Of a stretch of 64,000 bases of DNA, positions 1 through 8,403 are shown piece after piece. The stretch covers positions 206,887 through 270,886 of the forward strand of contig NZ_JACHIW010000003.1 of NCBI RefSeq assembly GCF_014203395.1, written 5' to 3'. Position 1 is the stretch's first letter, and the number at the start of each line of letters is the position of its first letter. The stretch comes from Saccharopolyspora phatthalungensis (GTDB lineage Bacteria > Actinomycetota > Actinomycetes > Mycobacteriales > Pseudonocardiaceae). The notes under the pieces were generated by a model. That model worked only from the letters and a program-made list of their open reading frames with translations, did not search any database and had not been told where the DNA came from. Made by a program: the position numbers and the translations under genes.

Positions 1-299
1 AGGGTTCATTACGAATCTTCGTACATCCGCCGAATTTGAACTGCGCTAGAAGTGTAGGAGCACTCGATGGTATGGGTCGGCGGGGGCGGCAAGTCGCCTA
101 TGGACTAATCGATCATCGAGGCGGTGTCCCGGGTGGATGTTCGACTGTGCGGGCGCACCCGCACCCGCACCCGCGGCCGGGCTCATCGAGGCCGTTCCCG
201 AGAAGAGCGCAAACCGCTACCACGCAACTACTAATATGAGAAGTCGACCGGGCCGGATTCCGTTTCGGGCGGGGAAGATCCTCCGCAAGTCCGCCGCCG
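1..299. other. Left-edge non-coding stretch
   Basis: I see no convincing gene here. Short open frames on the plus strand are arginine- and proline-rich and lack a ribosome binding site. The stretch lies downstream of the minus-strand ACP gene. Confidence 0.4.
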
Positions 300-566
300 T
301 CACCTCGGCGTCACCTCCGACAGGTCCGCCACCATCGTGGAGATGGCGTGCACGTCGTGAAACTCGTCCCGGTTCACGCGCTGGTACGGGATTTCGACGG
401 CAAGCTCGGTACGAATGAAGTTGATCAGCATCGCCAGTCGCAGCGAGTCCAGCACTCCGTCTTCAAACAGAGCAGTGATGTGGGTGAATTCCTCGGGTTC
501 TCCGTCGGTCAGCAGTCGCTCGCGGATGAAGTTGCACAACCTGTCCTCGACCTCGTCTACGCGCAT
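300..566 (-). CDS. Discrete acyl carrier protein
   Basis: An 88-residue stand-alone acyl carrier protein, expected to carry an acyl or aryl chain as a thioester on a phosphopantetheine arm in the cytosol. The attachment site is Ser41 in the motif GVLDSLRLA, on an acidic helical protein of usual ACP length. The ATG start at 566 has a strong ribosome binding site (GGAGG, about 6 bases upstream). It is divergent from the KASIII-type gene at 745. A discrete ACP beside a KASIII homologue and an iterative type I PKS fits loci where an aromatic acid is moved from the PKS to a separate carrier and then to an acceptor. The partner assignment is inferred from position. Confidence 0.85.
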   Translation of the reverse strand: MRVDEVEDRLCNFIRERLLTDGEPEEFTHITALFEDGVLDSLRLAMLINFIRTELAVEIPYQRVNRDEFHDVHAISTMVADLSEVTPR

Positions 567-744
567 TATTTCCTCCCGAAAGTGTGCCGTGTCGCCACGG
601 TCGCCGGGTAATCAAGGCTCGCAGGGAATCGTTTGTCCGTACCAAACGGAAAGCGAGATGACGGGATGCGACGCTACCCGACCACTGTAGAGCGGCGCAA
701 GAAGAAAATGTATTTCCGGGTGCGGTTTCAGGAGGGGTGCACGC
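567..744. promoter_or_regulatory. Divergent promoter region, ACP / KASIII
   Basis: About 180 bases between two divergently transcribed genes must hold both promoters. Ribosome binding sites flank it: GGAGG before 566 on the minus strand and GGAGGGG at 731-737 on the plus strand. I could not assign clear -35/-10 boxes. Confidence 0.4.
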
Positions 745-1779
745 ATGCGTGCTTCCGACATGTTCATCAGCGGTCTTGGTGCGTACGTCCCTGATCAAGT
801 AAGTGTGGCAGACGCGGTGCGGCAGGGCTGGTATTCCGACGAGCTGAGCCGGCTTCAGGAGTTCGTCAGCATCGCGGTCGCCGGTGGGATCTCCGCACCG
901 GAGATGGCATTGCGCGCCGCGCGTGATGCGATCGAGGGCAGCGCGCATGCGCCTGACGAGCTGGACCTGTTGCTGTACTGCGGAGTGTGGCACCAGGGCC
1001 CCGACGGCTGGCAGCCGCAGTATCTCCTGCAACGCGAATTGATCGGCGGAGACGCGCTGGCGGTGGAGATCCAGCACGGCTGCAACGGCCTGTTCAGCGC
1101 GCTCAGCCTCGCGGTGGGCCATCTGCACGCCGACCGGGACCAGCGGGCCGCGCTGCTGGTGGGTACCGACAATTTCGGCACCCCGCTGATCGACAGGTGG
1201 TCGGTGAGCACGGCATTCGTCGTGGCCGACGCGGCTAGCGCCCTGGTGCTGAGCAAAAAGCCGTCCGCGGTGCAACTTCTGTCGGTGAACCTGCTGACGG
1301 TGCCGGAGGGAGAGCAGACCCACCGCAGCGGCGAGCCCCTGTTCCCGCCCGGGGCCACCGTGGGGCGCGTATTGGACTTCAACGCGCGCGCTGAGCATTT
1401 CCAGAGGGCATCCCAGCGGGACAGCGGTGGCACCCTGATGTCGTTGAAGATCCGGCAGCGCTTGCTACAGACCGTCCACCGAACCTTGGTGGAAGCCGGT
1501 ATCGACATCAGCGACATCTCCCGGGTAGCTTGCGCGCACTATTCGCGGGAACTGGTCGAACAGTGGTTCCTGAGTGCCGTGAACATGCCGTTGTCGCGGT
1601 CGACGTGGAACTACGGCAGAACCATCGGTCATGCCGGCTGCAGTGACCAGTTCCTCGCGTTGCGCAATCTCATCGTCTCGGGGCAAGTGCACCAGGGAGA
1701 TCACGTGTTGCTGCTGGGCGTCGGCCCGGGAATCACCATCGCCGCCGCGGTGGTCAGGATCGCTGACTCGGTCAAGTGA
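745..1779 (+). CDS. KASIII-family acyltransferase (FabH-like)
   Basis: A 344-residue thiolase-fold protein of the 3-oxoacyl-ACP synthase III family. The nucleophile is Cys113 in HGCNG and the histidine is His265 in ACAHYSREL. The FabH Asn segment is replaced by GHAGCSDQF (residues 295-303). This is reminiscent of KASIII homologues that transfer acyl groups rather than condense them, such as CerJ, ChlB3 and PtmR, which move aryl acids including 6-methylsalicylate. The gene starts at an ATG behind GGAGG (spacing 9) and is followed 64 bases later by the iterative PKS. The likely role is to move the PKS product to the discrete ACP or to a sugar, aminocyclitol or alcohol acceptor. The acceptor is not visible here. 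A true condensing role cannot be excluded. Confidence 0.8.
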   Translation: MRASDMFISGLGAYVPDQVSVADAVRQGWYSDELSRLQEFVSIAVAGGISAPEMALRAARDAIEGSAHAPDELDLLLYCGVWHQGPDGWQPQYLLQRELIGGDALAVEIQHGCNGLFSALSLAVGHLHADRDQRAALLVGTDNFGTPLIDRWSVSTAFVVADAASALVLSKKPSAVQLLSVNLLTVPEGEQTHRSGEPLFPPGATVGRVLDFNARAEHFQRASQRDSGGTLMSLKIRQRLLQTVHRTLVEAGIDISDISRVACAHYSRELVEQWFLSAVNMPLSRSTWNYGRTIGHAGCSDQFLALRNLIVSGQVHQGDHVLLLGVGPGITIAAAVVRIADSVK

Positions 1780-1843
1780 GAACTGCGGCACCCGTCGGTC
1801 ACCTGATCTTGACGGGACACACGACCGTCGAAGGGAAACCGCA

Positions 1844-4800
1844 ATGAACACGCAGCTGGACCCGACAGAACCGATCGCAGTCGTGGGAATCGGGTGCCGT
1901 TTCCCCGGTGCGGCAAGCTCTCCGGACGCGTTCTGGGACCTGCTCACCGCCGGTCGCGACGCCGTGGGACAAGTGCCCGACGACCGCTGGCGGGACTACC
2001 TGGCCATGGGTGCGGCCCACGCGGCGGCCGCTCAGCGAGCACCCAAGCGCGGCGGCTATCTCGGTGACCGTGACATCGCCTGCTTCGACAACGAGTTCTT
2101 CGGCTTCACGCGCCGAGAGGCCGAGACGATGGACCCGCAACACCGGATGATGCTGGAGGTCACTTGGGAGGCCCTGGAACACGCCGGTATCCCGCCCCTG
2201 ACGCTGACCGGCCGGCAGGTCGGCGTGTTCACGGGAGTGATCAGCGACGACTATGGCCGCCGACTGCTGGAGAACTTGCCTGACGTGGACGCGTGGGTGG
2301 CGAGCGGGGCGTCGAACTGCGGCGCGGCCAATCGCGTGTCTTACGCCCTGGATCTGCGCGGCCCCAGCCTCGTCGTGGACACCGCGTGCTCCGCCTCGCT
2401 CACCGCGGTACACCTGGCCTGCCAGAGCCTGCGGTCGGGGGAGACCGAGCTCGCGCTGGCCGGTGCCGTCAACATCATCGCCGCCCCCGGCTGGTCGCTA
2501 TCGCTGGAGGCGGCGGGCATGTTGTCACAGGTGGGGTTGTCCAAGGCCTTTTCCGCTGACGCCGACGGCTACGTGCGCGGCGAAGGCTGCGGCGTGCTGG
2601 TGCTCAAGCGGCTCGTCGACGCCGAACGCGACGGTGACCGGATCATGGCTGTGGTGCTGGGTACCTCGGTGATCCACGACGGTCGCACCGAGAACTTCGT
2701 GGCGCCCAGCGAGACCGCCCAACAGGCCATGGTGCGTAATGCCTGCGCGCAGGCGGGGGTCGAACCGGCCACAGTGGACTACGTCGAGGCGCACGGAACT
2801 GGCACGCGGCGCGGCGACTACACCGAGGCCACCGCGCTGAGCGCCGTCTACGGGGCTGAGCGTCCCGCGGACGATCCATGCTTGATCGGTTCGGTGAAGA
2901 CCAACATCGGCCATCTGGAAGCCAGTGCGGGAATGGCCGGGATCATCAAGGCCGTGCTGGCCTTGGGGCACGAGCACATTCCGCCCAGCCTCAACGTTTC
3001 GTCGCTCAACCCGTCGATCGACTGGGCGACGGCGGGCCTCAGGGTGGCCACGCAGCCGACGGCGTGGCCGCAGCGCGCTCACCCCCGGCGCGCCGCGGTA
3101 TCCAGCTTCGGATTCGGCGGCACCATCTCGCATGCGGTCCTGCAACAGGCCCCCGCTCGCCGCCCAGCAGCGATCGAGTCTCCCAGCATGCCCGCGAACA
3201 CGAACGCGGTGTACCCGCTGTCGGCGCGGTCCGAGTCCGGGCTGCGTCACAATGCGGCCCGGCTCGCCGACTGGCTGGACGGCCCCGGTGCTGCCACGCC
3301 ACTGGCCGATGTCGGCCACACGCTGGCCCTGCGACGCTCACACCTGACACACCGGGCCACCGTGGTCGCCGCGGACCGCGATGAACTGATCACCAGGTTG
3401 CGCCACATCGCCGACGGCGAGCTGGCTCCCGGGATCGCCACCGGAACCGCCGAGGACATTCCTCGTGTGGTGTGGGTGTTTTCCGGGCATGGCTCGCAAT
3501 GGGTGGGCATGGGGCGTGAACTGCTGGCCACGCAGCCGGTTTTTGCCGACGTGATCGACCAGATCGAGCCGGTGTTCGCCGAGGAGGGCGGTTTTTCGCT
3601 GCGTGCGGCCCTGCGCGACGGCGAGTTCGCCGGCGCAGGCCCGACTCAGATGTTGATCTTCGCGATGGAGGCGGCGCTGGCCGAGGTGTGGCGCGCCCAC
3701 GGTGCGACCCCGGACGCGGTCATCGGGCACTCGATGGGCGAGATCGCCGCGGCGGTTGTGTCCGGCGCGTGCACCCTTGAGGTAGGCGCGCGGCTGATCA
3801 GCAGGCGCTCCCGCCTGCTGTGGCGCGCCGATGGCAAGGGCGCGATGGCCACCGTCAATCTGCCGTTCGACGAGGTTGTCGCCAAGCTGGCCGGTCGGCA
3901 AGATGTGGTGGCCGCGATCTCGTCGTCGCCGACGGCTTCGGTGATCTCCGGCGAGACGGCTGCGGTCGAGGCGCTCATCGCGGAGTGGGAGGCTGAGGGC
4001 CTCTTGCCGCGCAAGATCGCCGTGGAGATCGCCTCCCACAGCCCGGCCATGGATCCGCTGCTGACCGAACTCCGGGAGTCCGTCGCCGACCTTCCTCTTG
4101 TTCAGCCGCTGATCCCGATGTACAGCACCAGTGCCACCGATCCTCGGGCGAAAGTCGCGCTGGACGGCGACTACTGGGCGAACAACCTGCGGCAGCCGGT
4201 GCGGCTGCGGGAGGCCGTCGAGGCAGCCGTGGCCGACGGCTATGGCGCGTTCCTCGAAGTCGCGCCGCACCCGGTGGTGTGCAACCCGATCATCGAGACC
4301 CTATCCGCGTTGGGGCGCGATGACGCTTTCGCGGGGCTTACCCTCCGCAGAGGGCACCCCGAGCTTGAGACCTTGCTGAACAGCATCGGCGAGGCGCACT
4401 GTCGTGGCATCGAGGTGGACTTGGGACGGCTGCATCCCGGCGGTGCACTGGTGACTCTGCCGTCCATGCAGTGGCAGAATCAGCCGCATTGGCGCGATTT
4501 CGCTCCGTCGGGCGCCGTCGAGCAGGCCAACCACGTCGCGGACTCGCACTCGTTGCTGGGTGCGGCTACCACTGTCGCGGGCCATTCGCTGCGGCTGTGG
4601 CGGACCTTCCTGGACGGTGACAACCGCCCCTACCCCGGCAGCCATCCCGTCAACGGCGTTGAGATCGTGCCCGCCTCGGTGCTGGTCAACACCTTCCTGG
4701 AGGCCGCCAACGGAGTCTCGCCCGGCGTGCTGACGGATGTGCAGTTCCGGCTGCCGCTGGTCGCCGACGACCAGGGCAAGGAGGTCCAGGTCGTCCACGA

Positions 4801-7036
4801 TCACCGGTTGGCGCTCGCTGTGCGCGATCATGGCGCTGCCGAGCACTGGCGCACCTGCGTCACCGCGTCGATTCCCACGCAATCTCCGCACGGAGCGTTG
4901 CCCGCCACCCTGCCTGAGCCGCCGGATGAGTTCGTGCCCGGCGACCCCGACGAAATCCATGCCGGCATGGCCAGGACAGGGGTGGGCGGTTCGGCATTTC
5001 CCTGGCAGGTCGAGCAGTTATCCCGTGCGGGGCGGGCGCTGCGCGTCAGCGTGCGGCACGACTCCACCACCACCTGGGCGCCGATGCTGGACGCGGCGCT
5101 GTCGGTCGCCGCTGACGCCCTGTCGGATGGCACCACGCTGCGGATGCTCGCGCACGTCGCCGAGGTGCAGCTCACCGGCGGGCCGCCCGCGTACGCCGTG
5201 ATCCAGGCGAGCGTCGACCAGGATCGCGACACGGCAACCGTGCTGGTCGCCGACCGCGACGGCACCGTGCTCGCGCGGATCAGCGGCGTTGGCTGCGCCG
5301 AAGTCGGCGCGGGCACGCTGGGCTCGGTCAACCCAGCGAGTCTGGTGCACGAGCTGGCATGGCGACGGTTGGAGCTCTCATCCGCACCTGAGCCGCCGAC
5401 CGGCGTGGTGTTCGTCGGCGCGGACATGCTGCGCGAACCCCTTGCCGCTGCGGGCGTGCACTGCACGGTCGTCAGCAAGCCCGACGAGCTGGTCGCCGTG
5501 CTCGACTCGGCGTCACACGTCTGCGTACTCCCACCGTTGCCGGACAACGATGACGAGGTGCCGGACGCCGCCGCGCAATCGGCGAACCTACTCATCGAGA
5601 CGGTGCGTACGGTGGCCGGCGCGGAACTGACGAGGAAGCCCCGGTTGTGGTGCCTCACCGCCGGGGTCAGGGACATTGCAACGGAAACCCGCCTCGCGCA
5701 TGCCCCGTTGTGGGGCGTCGGGCGCATCGTGGCTGTCGAACACCCGGAGCTGTGGGGCGGCATCCTGGACGTGGATCCCGAGGACCCCAACGGCGTGGCC
5801 ACGGCGCTGGCCGACATCCTGTGCGCCGGCCCCCGCGAAGACGTGATCAGCGTCCGCCGCGACGGCCCGTCGGTCGCGCGACTGGTACCCACGACCAAGG
5901 AACCGGCGGGTGAACCGGTCCGCTGCCGCCCGGACGGAACCTATCTGATCACGGGTGGGCTCGGTGGGCTCGCACCCGACATCGCGCAGCGGCTGATCGA
6001 CCACGGCGCGCGCCGCATCGTCCTGGCCAGCAGGCACCGGTTCCCCGAACGAAGCACGTGGGACCGCCTGACCGACGCCGAAGTGTGCGGCCAGATCGAG
6101 TGGATCCGCGCGCTCGAAGCCCAGGGAGTCACCGTCAAGATCGTCGCGCTGGACATAGCCGACGCCGCGGCGGCGGCCCGTGAGCTGGCTCCGGGCGCAC
6201 TGGGGTTACCGCCAATCAGGGGCATCGTCCACGCGGCAGGGGTGATCGGCGACCGGTTGGTGGACGAGATCGACGGCCAGGAGCTGGTCGATGTGGTGCG
6301 CCCCAAGGTATCTGGTGCGTGGACGTTGCACAGGCTCTTCCCGCCGGGAAGCCTGGACTTCCTCGTGCTGTTCTCCTCCAACGGCTATCTGACCGGCATG
6401 CCGGGGCAGGCCATGTATGCGGCCGGCAACGCGTTCCTGGACGCCTTCGCCACGCTCCGCGGATTTAGCGGTGCAGGGGACACCGTCAGCATCGGCTGGT
6501 CGCTGTGGCGAGGCAAAGGCATGGCGGGCAACAAGGTTGTCGAGAGCGAAATGCGTGCCCGGGGCATCGCCGACACCTCGGCAGCGGAGGCTCTGCAGGT
6601 GTGGGACCACATCGACCGACGCGGGCGCGGCTTTTTCGCGGTGCTGCGCACATTGCCACCCGACGACGAAGCACATGTGTCGCTGCCACTGCTCAGCGAG
6701 GCCATGGACCTGCAGGCGCTGGCCGCGGCGGAGCCGGACTCGGCTGCTTACCAGCACCTTGAGCCGGAGCAGTTGCGCGAGTGGCTGACCGGCGAGGTTG
6801 TCACGCTCATCGCGGCGGAGATGCGGGTGCCCGCCAGCAAGCTGGACCCGCAGGCGTCGTTGGTCAACCAGGGACTGGATTCGGTGATGTCGCTGGTGTT
6901 GCGCAGGAGGCTGGAAAGGCAGTTCGGCCAGAGCCTGCCCGCTAGCCTGCTGTGGCATAAGCCGACGGCCGCCGCGATCGTCGACCATCTGTCTGGTCTG
7001 TTGTCCAACAGCGTGCAGGAGGGCGCAGCGTCATGA
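1844..7036 (+). CDS. Iterative type I PKS, 6-methylsalicylate synthase type
   Basis: A 1730-residue single-module PKS of normal 6-MSAS length. The domains in order are: KS, about 9-430 (Cys182 in DTACSAS, His317 in EAHGTGT, a second His in NIGHLEA); AT, about 540-850 (Ser630 in GHSMGE); DH/thiohydrolase, about 905-1180 (His934 in HPVNGVEIVP); KR, about 1365-1560 (TGGLGGL, YAAGNAF); and ACP, about 1645-1720 (Ser1680 in GLDSVMS). This KS-AT-DH-KR-ACP order without ER or thioesterase matches ChlB1, PokM1, PtmQ and NcsB. Product identity (6-methylsalicylate or a naphthoate) is not settled by the sequence. I chose the ATG at 1844 because it has an AAGGGA site and begins directly before the KS; the frame is open upstream to 1631. 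The P450 start overlaps the stop (ATGA), so the two are probably translationally coupled. Confidence 0.92.
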   Translation: MNTQLDPTEPIAVVGIGCRFPGAASSPDAFWDLLTAGRDAVGQVPDDRWRDYLAMGAAHAAAAQRAPKRGGYLGDRDIACFDNEFFGFTRREAETMDPQHRMMLEVTWEALEHAGIPPLTLTGRQVGVFTGVISDDYGRRLLENLPDVDAWVASGASNCGAANRVSYALDLRGPSLVVDTACSASLTAVHLACQSLRSGETELALAGAVNIIAAPGWSLSLEAAGMLSQVGLSKAFSADADGYVRGEGCGVLVLKRLVDAERDGDRIMAVVLGTSVIHDGRTENFVAPSETAQQAMVRNACAQAGVEPATVDYVEAHGTGTRRGDYTEATALSAVYGAERPADDPCLIGSVKTNIGHLEASAGMAGIIKAVLALGHEHIPPSLNVSSLNPSIDWATAGLRVATQPTAWPQRAHPRRAAVSSFGFGGTISHAVLQQAPARRPAAIESPSMPANTNAVYPLSARSESGLRHNAARLADWLDGPGAATPLADVGHTLALRRSHLTHRATVVAADRDELITRLRHIADGELAPGIATGTAEDIPRVVWVFSGHGSQWVGMGRELLATQPVFADVIDQIEPVFAEEGGFSLRAALRDGEFAGAGPTQMLIFAMEAALAEVWRAHGATPDAVIGHSMGEIAAAVVSGACTLEVGARLISRRSRLLWRADGKGAMATVNLPFDEVVAKLAGRQDVVAAISSSPTASVISGETAAVEALIAEWEAEGLLPRKIAVEIASHSPAMDPLLTELRESVADLPLVQPLIPMYSTSATDPRAKVALDGDYWANNLRQPVRLREAVEAAVADGYGAFLEVAPHPVVCNPIIETLSALGRDDAFAGLTLRRGHPELETLLNSIGEAHCRGIEVDLGRLHPGGALVTLPSMQWQNQPHWRDFAPSGAVEQANHVADSHSLLGAATTVAGHSLRLWRTFLDGDNRPYPGSHPVNGVEIVPASVLVNTFLEAANGVSPGVLTDVQFRLPLVADDQGKEVQVVHDHRLALAVRDHGAAEHWRTCVTASIPTQSPHGALPATLPEPPDEFVPGDPDEIHAGMARTGVGGSAFPWQVEQLSRAGRALRVSVRHDSTTTWAPMLDAALSVAADALSDGTTLRMLAHVAEVQLTGGPPAYAVIQASVDQDRDTATVLVADRDGTVLARISGVGCAEVGAGTLGSVNPASLVHELAWRRLELSSAPEPPTGVVFVGADMLREPLAAAGVHCTVVSKPDELVAVLDSASHVCVLPPLPDNDDEVPDAAAQSANLLIETVRTVAGAELTRKPRLWCLTAGVRDIATETRLAHAPLWGVGRIVAVEHPELWGGILDVDPEDPNGVATALADILCAGPREDVISVRRDGPSVARLVPTTKEPAGEPVRCRPDGTYLITGGLGGLAPDIAQRLIDHGARRIVLASRHRFPERSTWDRLTDAEVCGQIEWIRALEAQGVTVKIVALDIADAAAAARELAPGALGLPPIRGIVHAAGVIGDRLVDEIDGQELVDVVRPKVSGAWTLHRLFPPGSLDFLVLFSSNGYLTGMPGQAMYAAGNAFLDAFATLRGFSGAGDTVSIGWSLWRGKGMAGNKVVESEMRARGIADTSAAEALQVWDHIDRRGRGFFAVLRTLPPDDEAHVSLPLLSEAMDLQALAAAEPDSAAYQHLEPEQLREWLTGEVVTLIAAEMRVPASKLDPQASLVNQGLDSVMSLVLRRRLERQFGQSLPASLLWHKPTAAAIVDHLSGLLSNSVQEGAAS

Positions 7037-8259
7037 TTACCGACACCAAGAACGTTGATCGCCTCGGTTTTCTCGCCGAGGCAGCGCTGGGGTACAACCC
7101 GGTCGATCCCGACTACCACGGCAACGCGCACGAGCGCCACCGGCGGATGGCCGAGCGTGGTCCGTTATTCCGCACCGACGGCGGGATGTGGGCCGCCGTG
7201 TCCCACGAGGCGTGCGCAACCATCCTTCGCGACGCCAGGTTCGGGCACGACCCCGGCAGCCCGGCGCAGAACCTGTTCGATTCGACGCAGCGGCCAAGCG
7301 TGGCGCTGCGCTCGTTCGAGTTCATGGACGGCCCCGAGCATGACCGGCTGCGCAAGCTGGTCAACCGCGCGTTCACCGCGCGCCGCGTGGAGCGGCTGCG
7401 CCCGGCCGTGGAAACGCTGGCCACTCGGCTGCTCGCCGGTATGAGCGGCCGGATCGACGTGCTCGCGGACTTCATCCTGCCGCTGGCGATGACGACGATC
7501 GTGGACATGCTGGGGGCCCCGGCCGAGGACCACCACCGGTTCCGGGTGTGGGCGGAGGCCATCGTTCGCGGGCTGGATCCGGACTTCCTGCTTTCCCCCG
7601 CGGAGCTGGCCGCGCGGGAACAGGCCAACGCCGAGTTCGCCGAGTACTTCAATCATCTGGCCGCGCTGCGCCGGGCCGAGCCGAAGGACGACCTGATCAG
7701 CGCGCTGGTCACGGTCGAGGACGACGGTGCCGTCCTGAGCAGCGACGAGCTGGTCGCCATGTGCATGCTGCTGCTCGCCGCCGGGCACGAGTCCATCATG
7801 CACCTGGTCGGAAACGGCACGGTGGCCTTGCTGCACAACCCCGACCAGCTCGACCACTTCCGCGCCCACCCCGGCGAAGCGGCGAACGCCATGAACGAGT
7901 TGCTGCGCTACGACCCGCCTGTAGTGCTGCTGGTGCGTACTGCGCTCGCCGACGCCGAGGTGCTCGGGCAGCGCATCCGCCGTGGCGAGATCGTGTGGTT
8001 GCAGATCGGTGCGGCCAACCGGGACCCGGCCGTCTTTCCCGCGCCGGACCGGCTCGACCTCACCCGGGACACCAGCGGCAGCCTGGCCTTCGGGTTGGGT
8101 GCGCACTTCTGCATCGGGGCCTCGCTAGCCCGGCTGGAAGGCCAGGTCGCGTTGTCGGCCCTGCTGCGCCGCGACGTCGCCCTCGCCGAGGAACGGCTGA
8201 TCCACCGGAAGAACGTCGTCGTCCGCGGATACGAGGCGGTGCCCGTGGTCCTGAGATGA
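7033..8259 (+). CDS. Cytochrome P450 (bacterial class I type)
   Basis: A 408-residue soluble P450. The haem-ligating Cys360 lies in FGLGAHFCIG, the K-helix ExxR pair is Glu289/Arg292, and the I-helix oxygen-activation segment reads LLAAGHES (about 247-254). The residue after the acidic position is Ser instead of the usual Thr, a variation seen in some biosynthetic P450s. The ATG overlaps the PKS stop codon, so it belongs to the PKS transcript and probably hydroxylates the aromatic acid or the final product. No ferredoxin or reductase gene is adjacent, so electrons must come from partners elsewhere. Confidence 0.92.
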   Translation: MITDTKNVDRLGFLAEAALGYNPVDPDYHGNAHERHRRMAERGPLFRTDGGMWAAVSHEACATILRDARFGHDPGSPAQNLFDSTQRPSVALRSFEFMDGPEHDRLRKLVNRAFTARRVERLRPAVETLATRLLAGMSGRIDVLADFILPLAMTTIVDMLGAPAEDHHRFRVWAEAIVRGLDPDFLLSPAELAAREQANAEFAEYFNHLAALRRAEPKDDLISALVTVEDDGAVLSSDELVAMCMLLLAAGHESIMHLVGNGTVALLHNPDQLDHFRAHPGEAANAMNELLRYDPPVVLLVRTALADAEVLGQRIRRGEIVWLQIGAANRDPAVFPAPDRLDLTRDTSGSLAFGLGAHFCIGASLARLEGQVALSALLRRDVALAEERLIHRKNVVVRGYEAVPVVLR

Positions 8260-8403
8260 GGCCTCGACGGAGATCAAGCCCTCGCCACCGCTTAAGACGA
8301 AAGAGTGTCCAAAGTGGATGATACAGGGAGGAATATAGACTAAATCTCGTTCAGGGCGCCACCGATATTCTTCGCCCTGCCGCGCGGGGCGGCGGCGCTT
8401 CGA
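8260..8403. other. Convergent intergenic region P450 / LuxR
   Basis: About 145 bases between convergent stops. A modest GC-rich inverted repeat near 8375-8395 (CGCCC and GGGGCG arms) may terminate transcription. No gene is seen. Confidence 0.3.
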
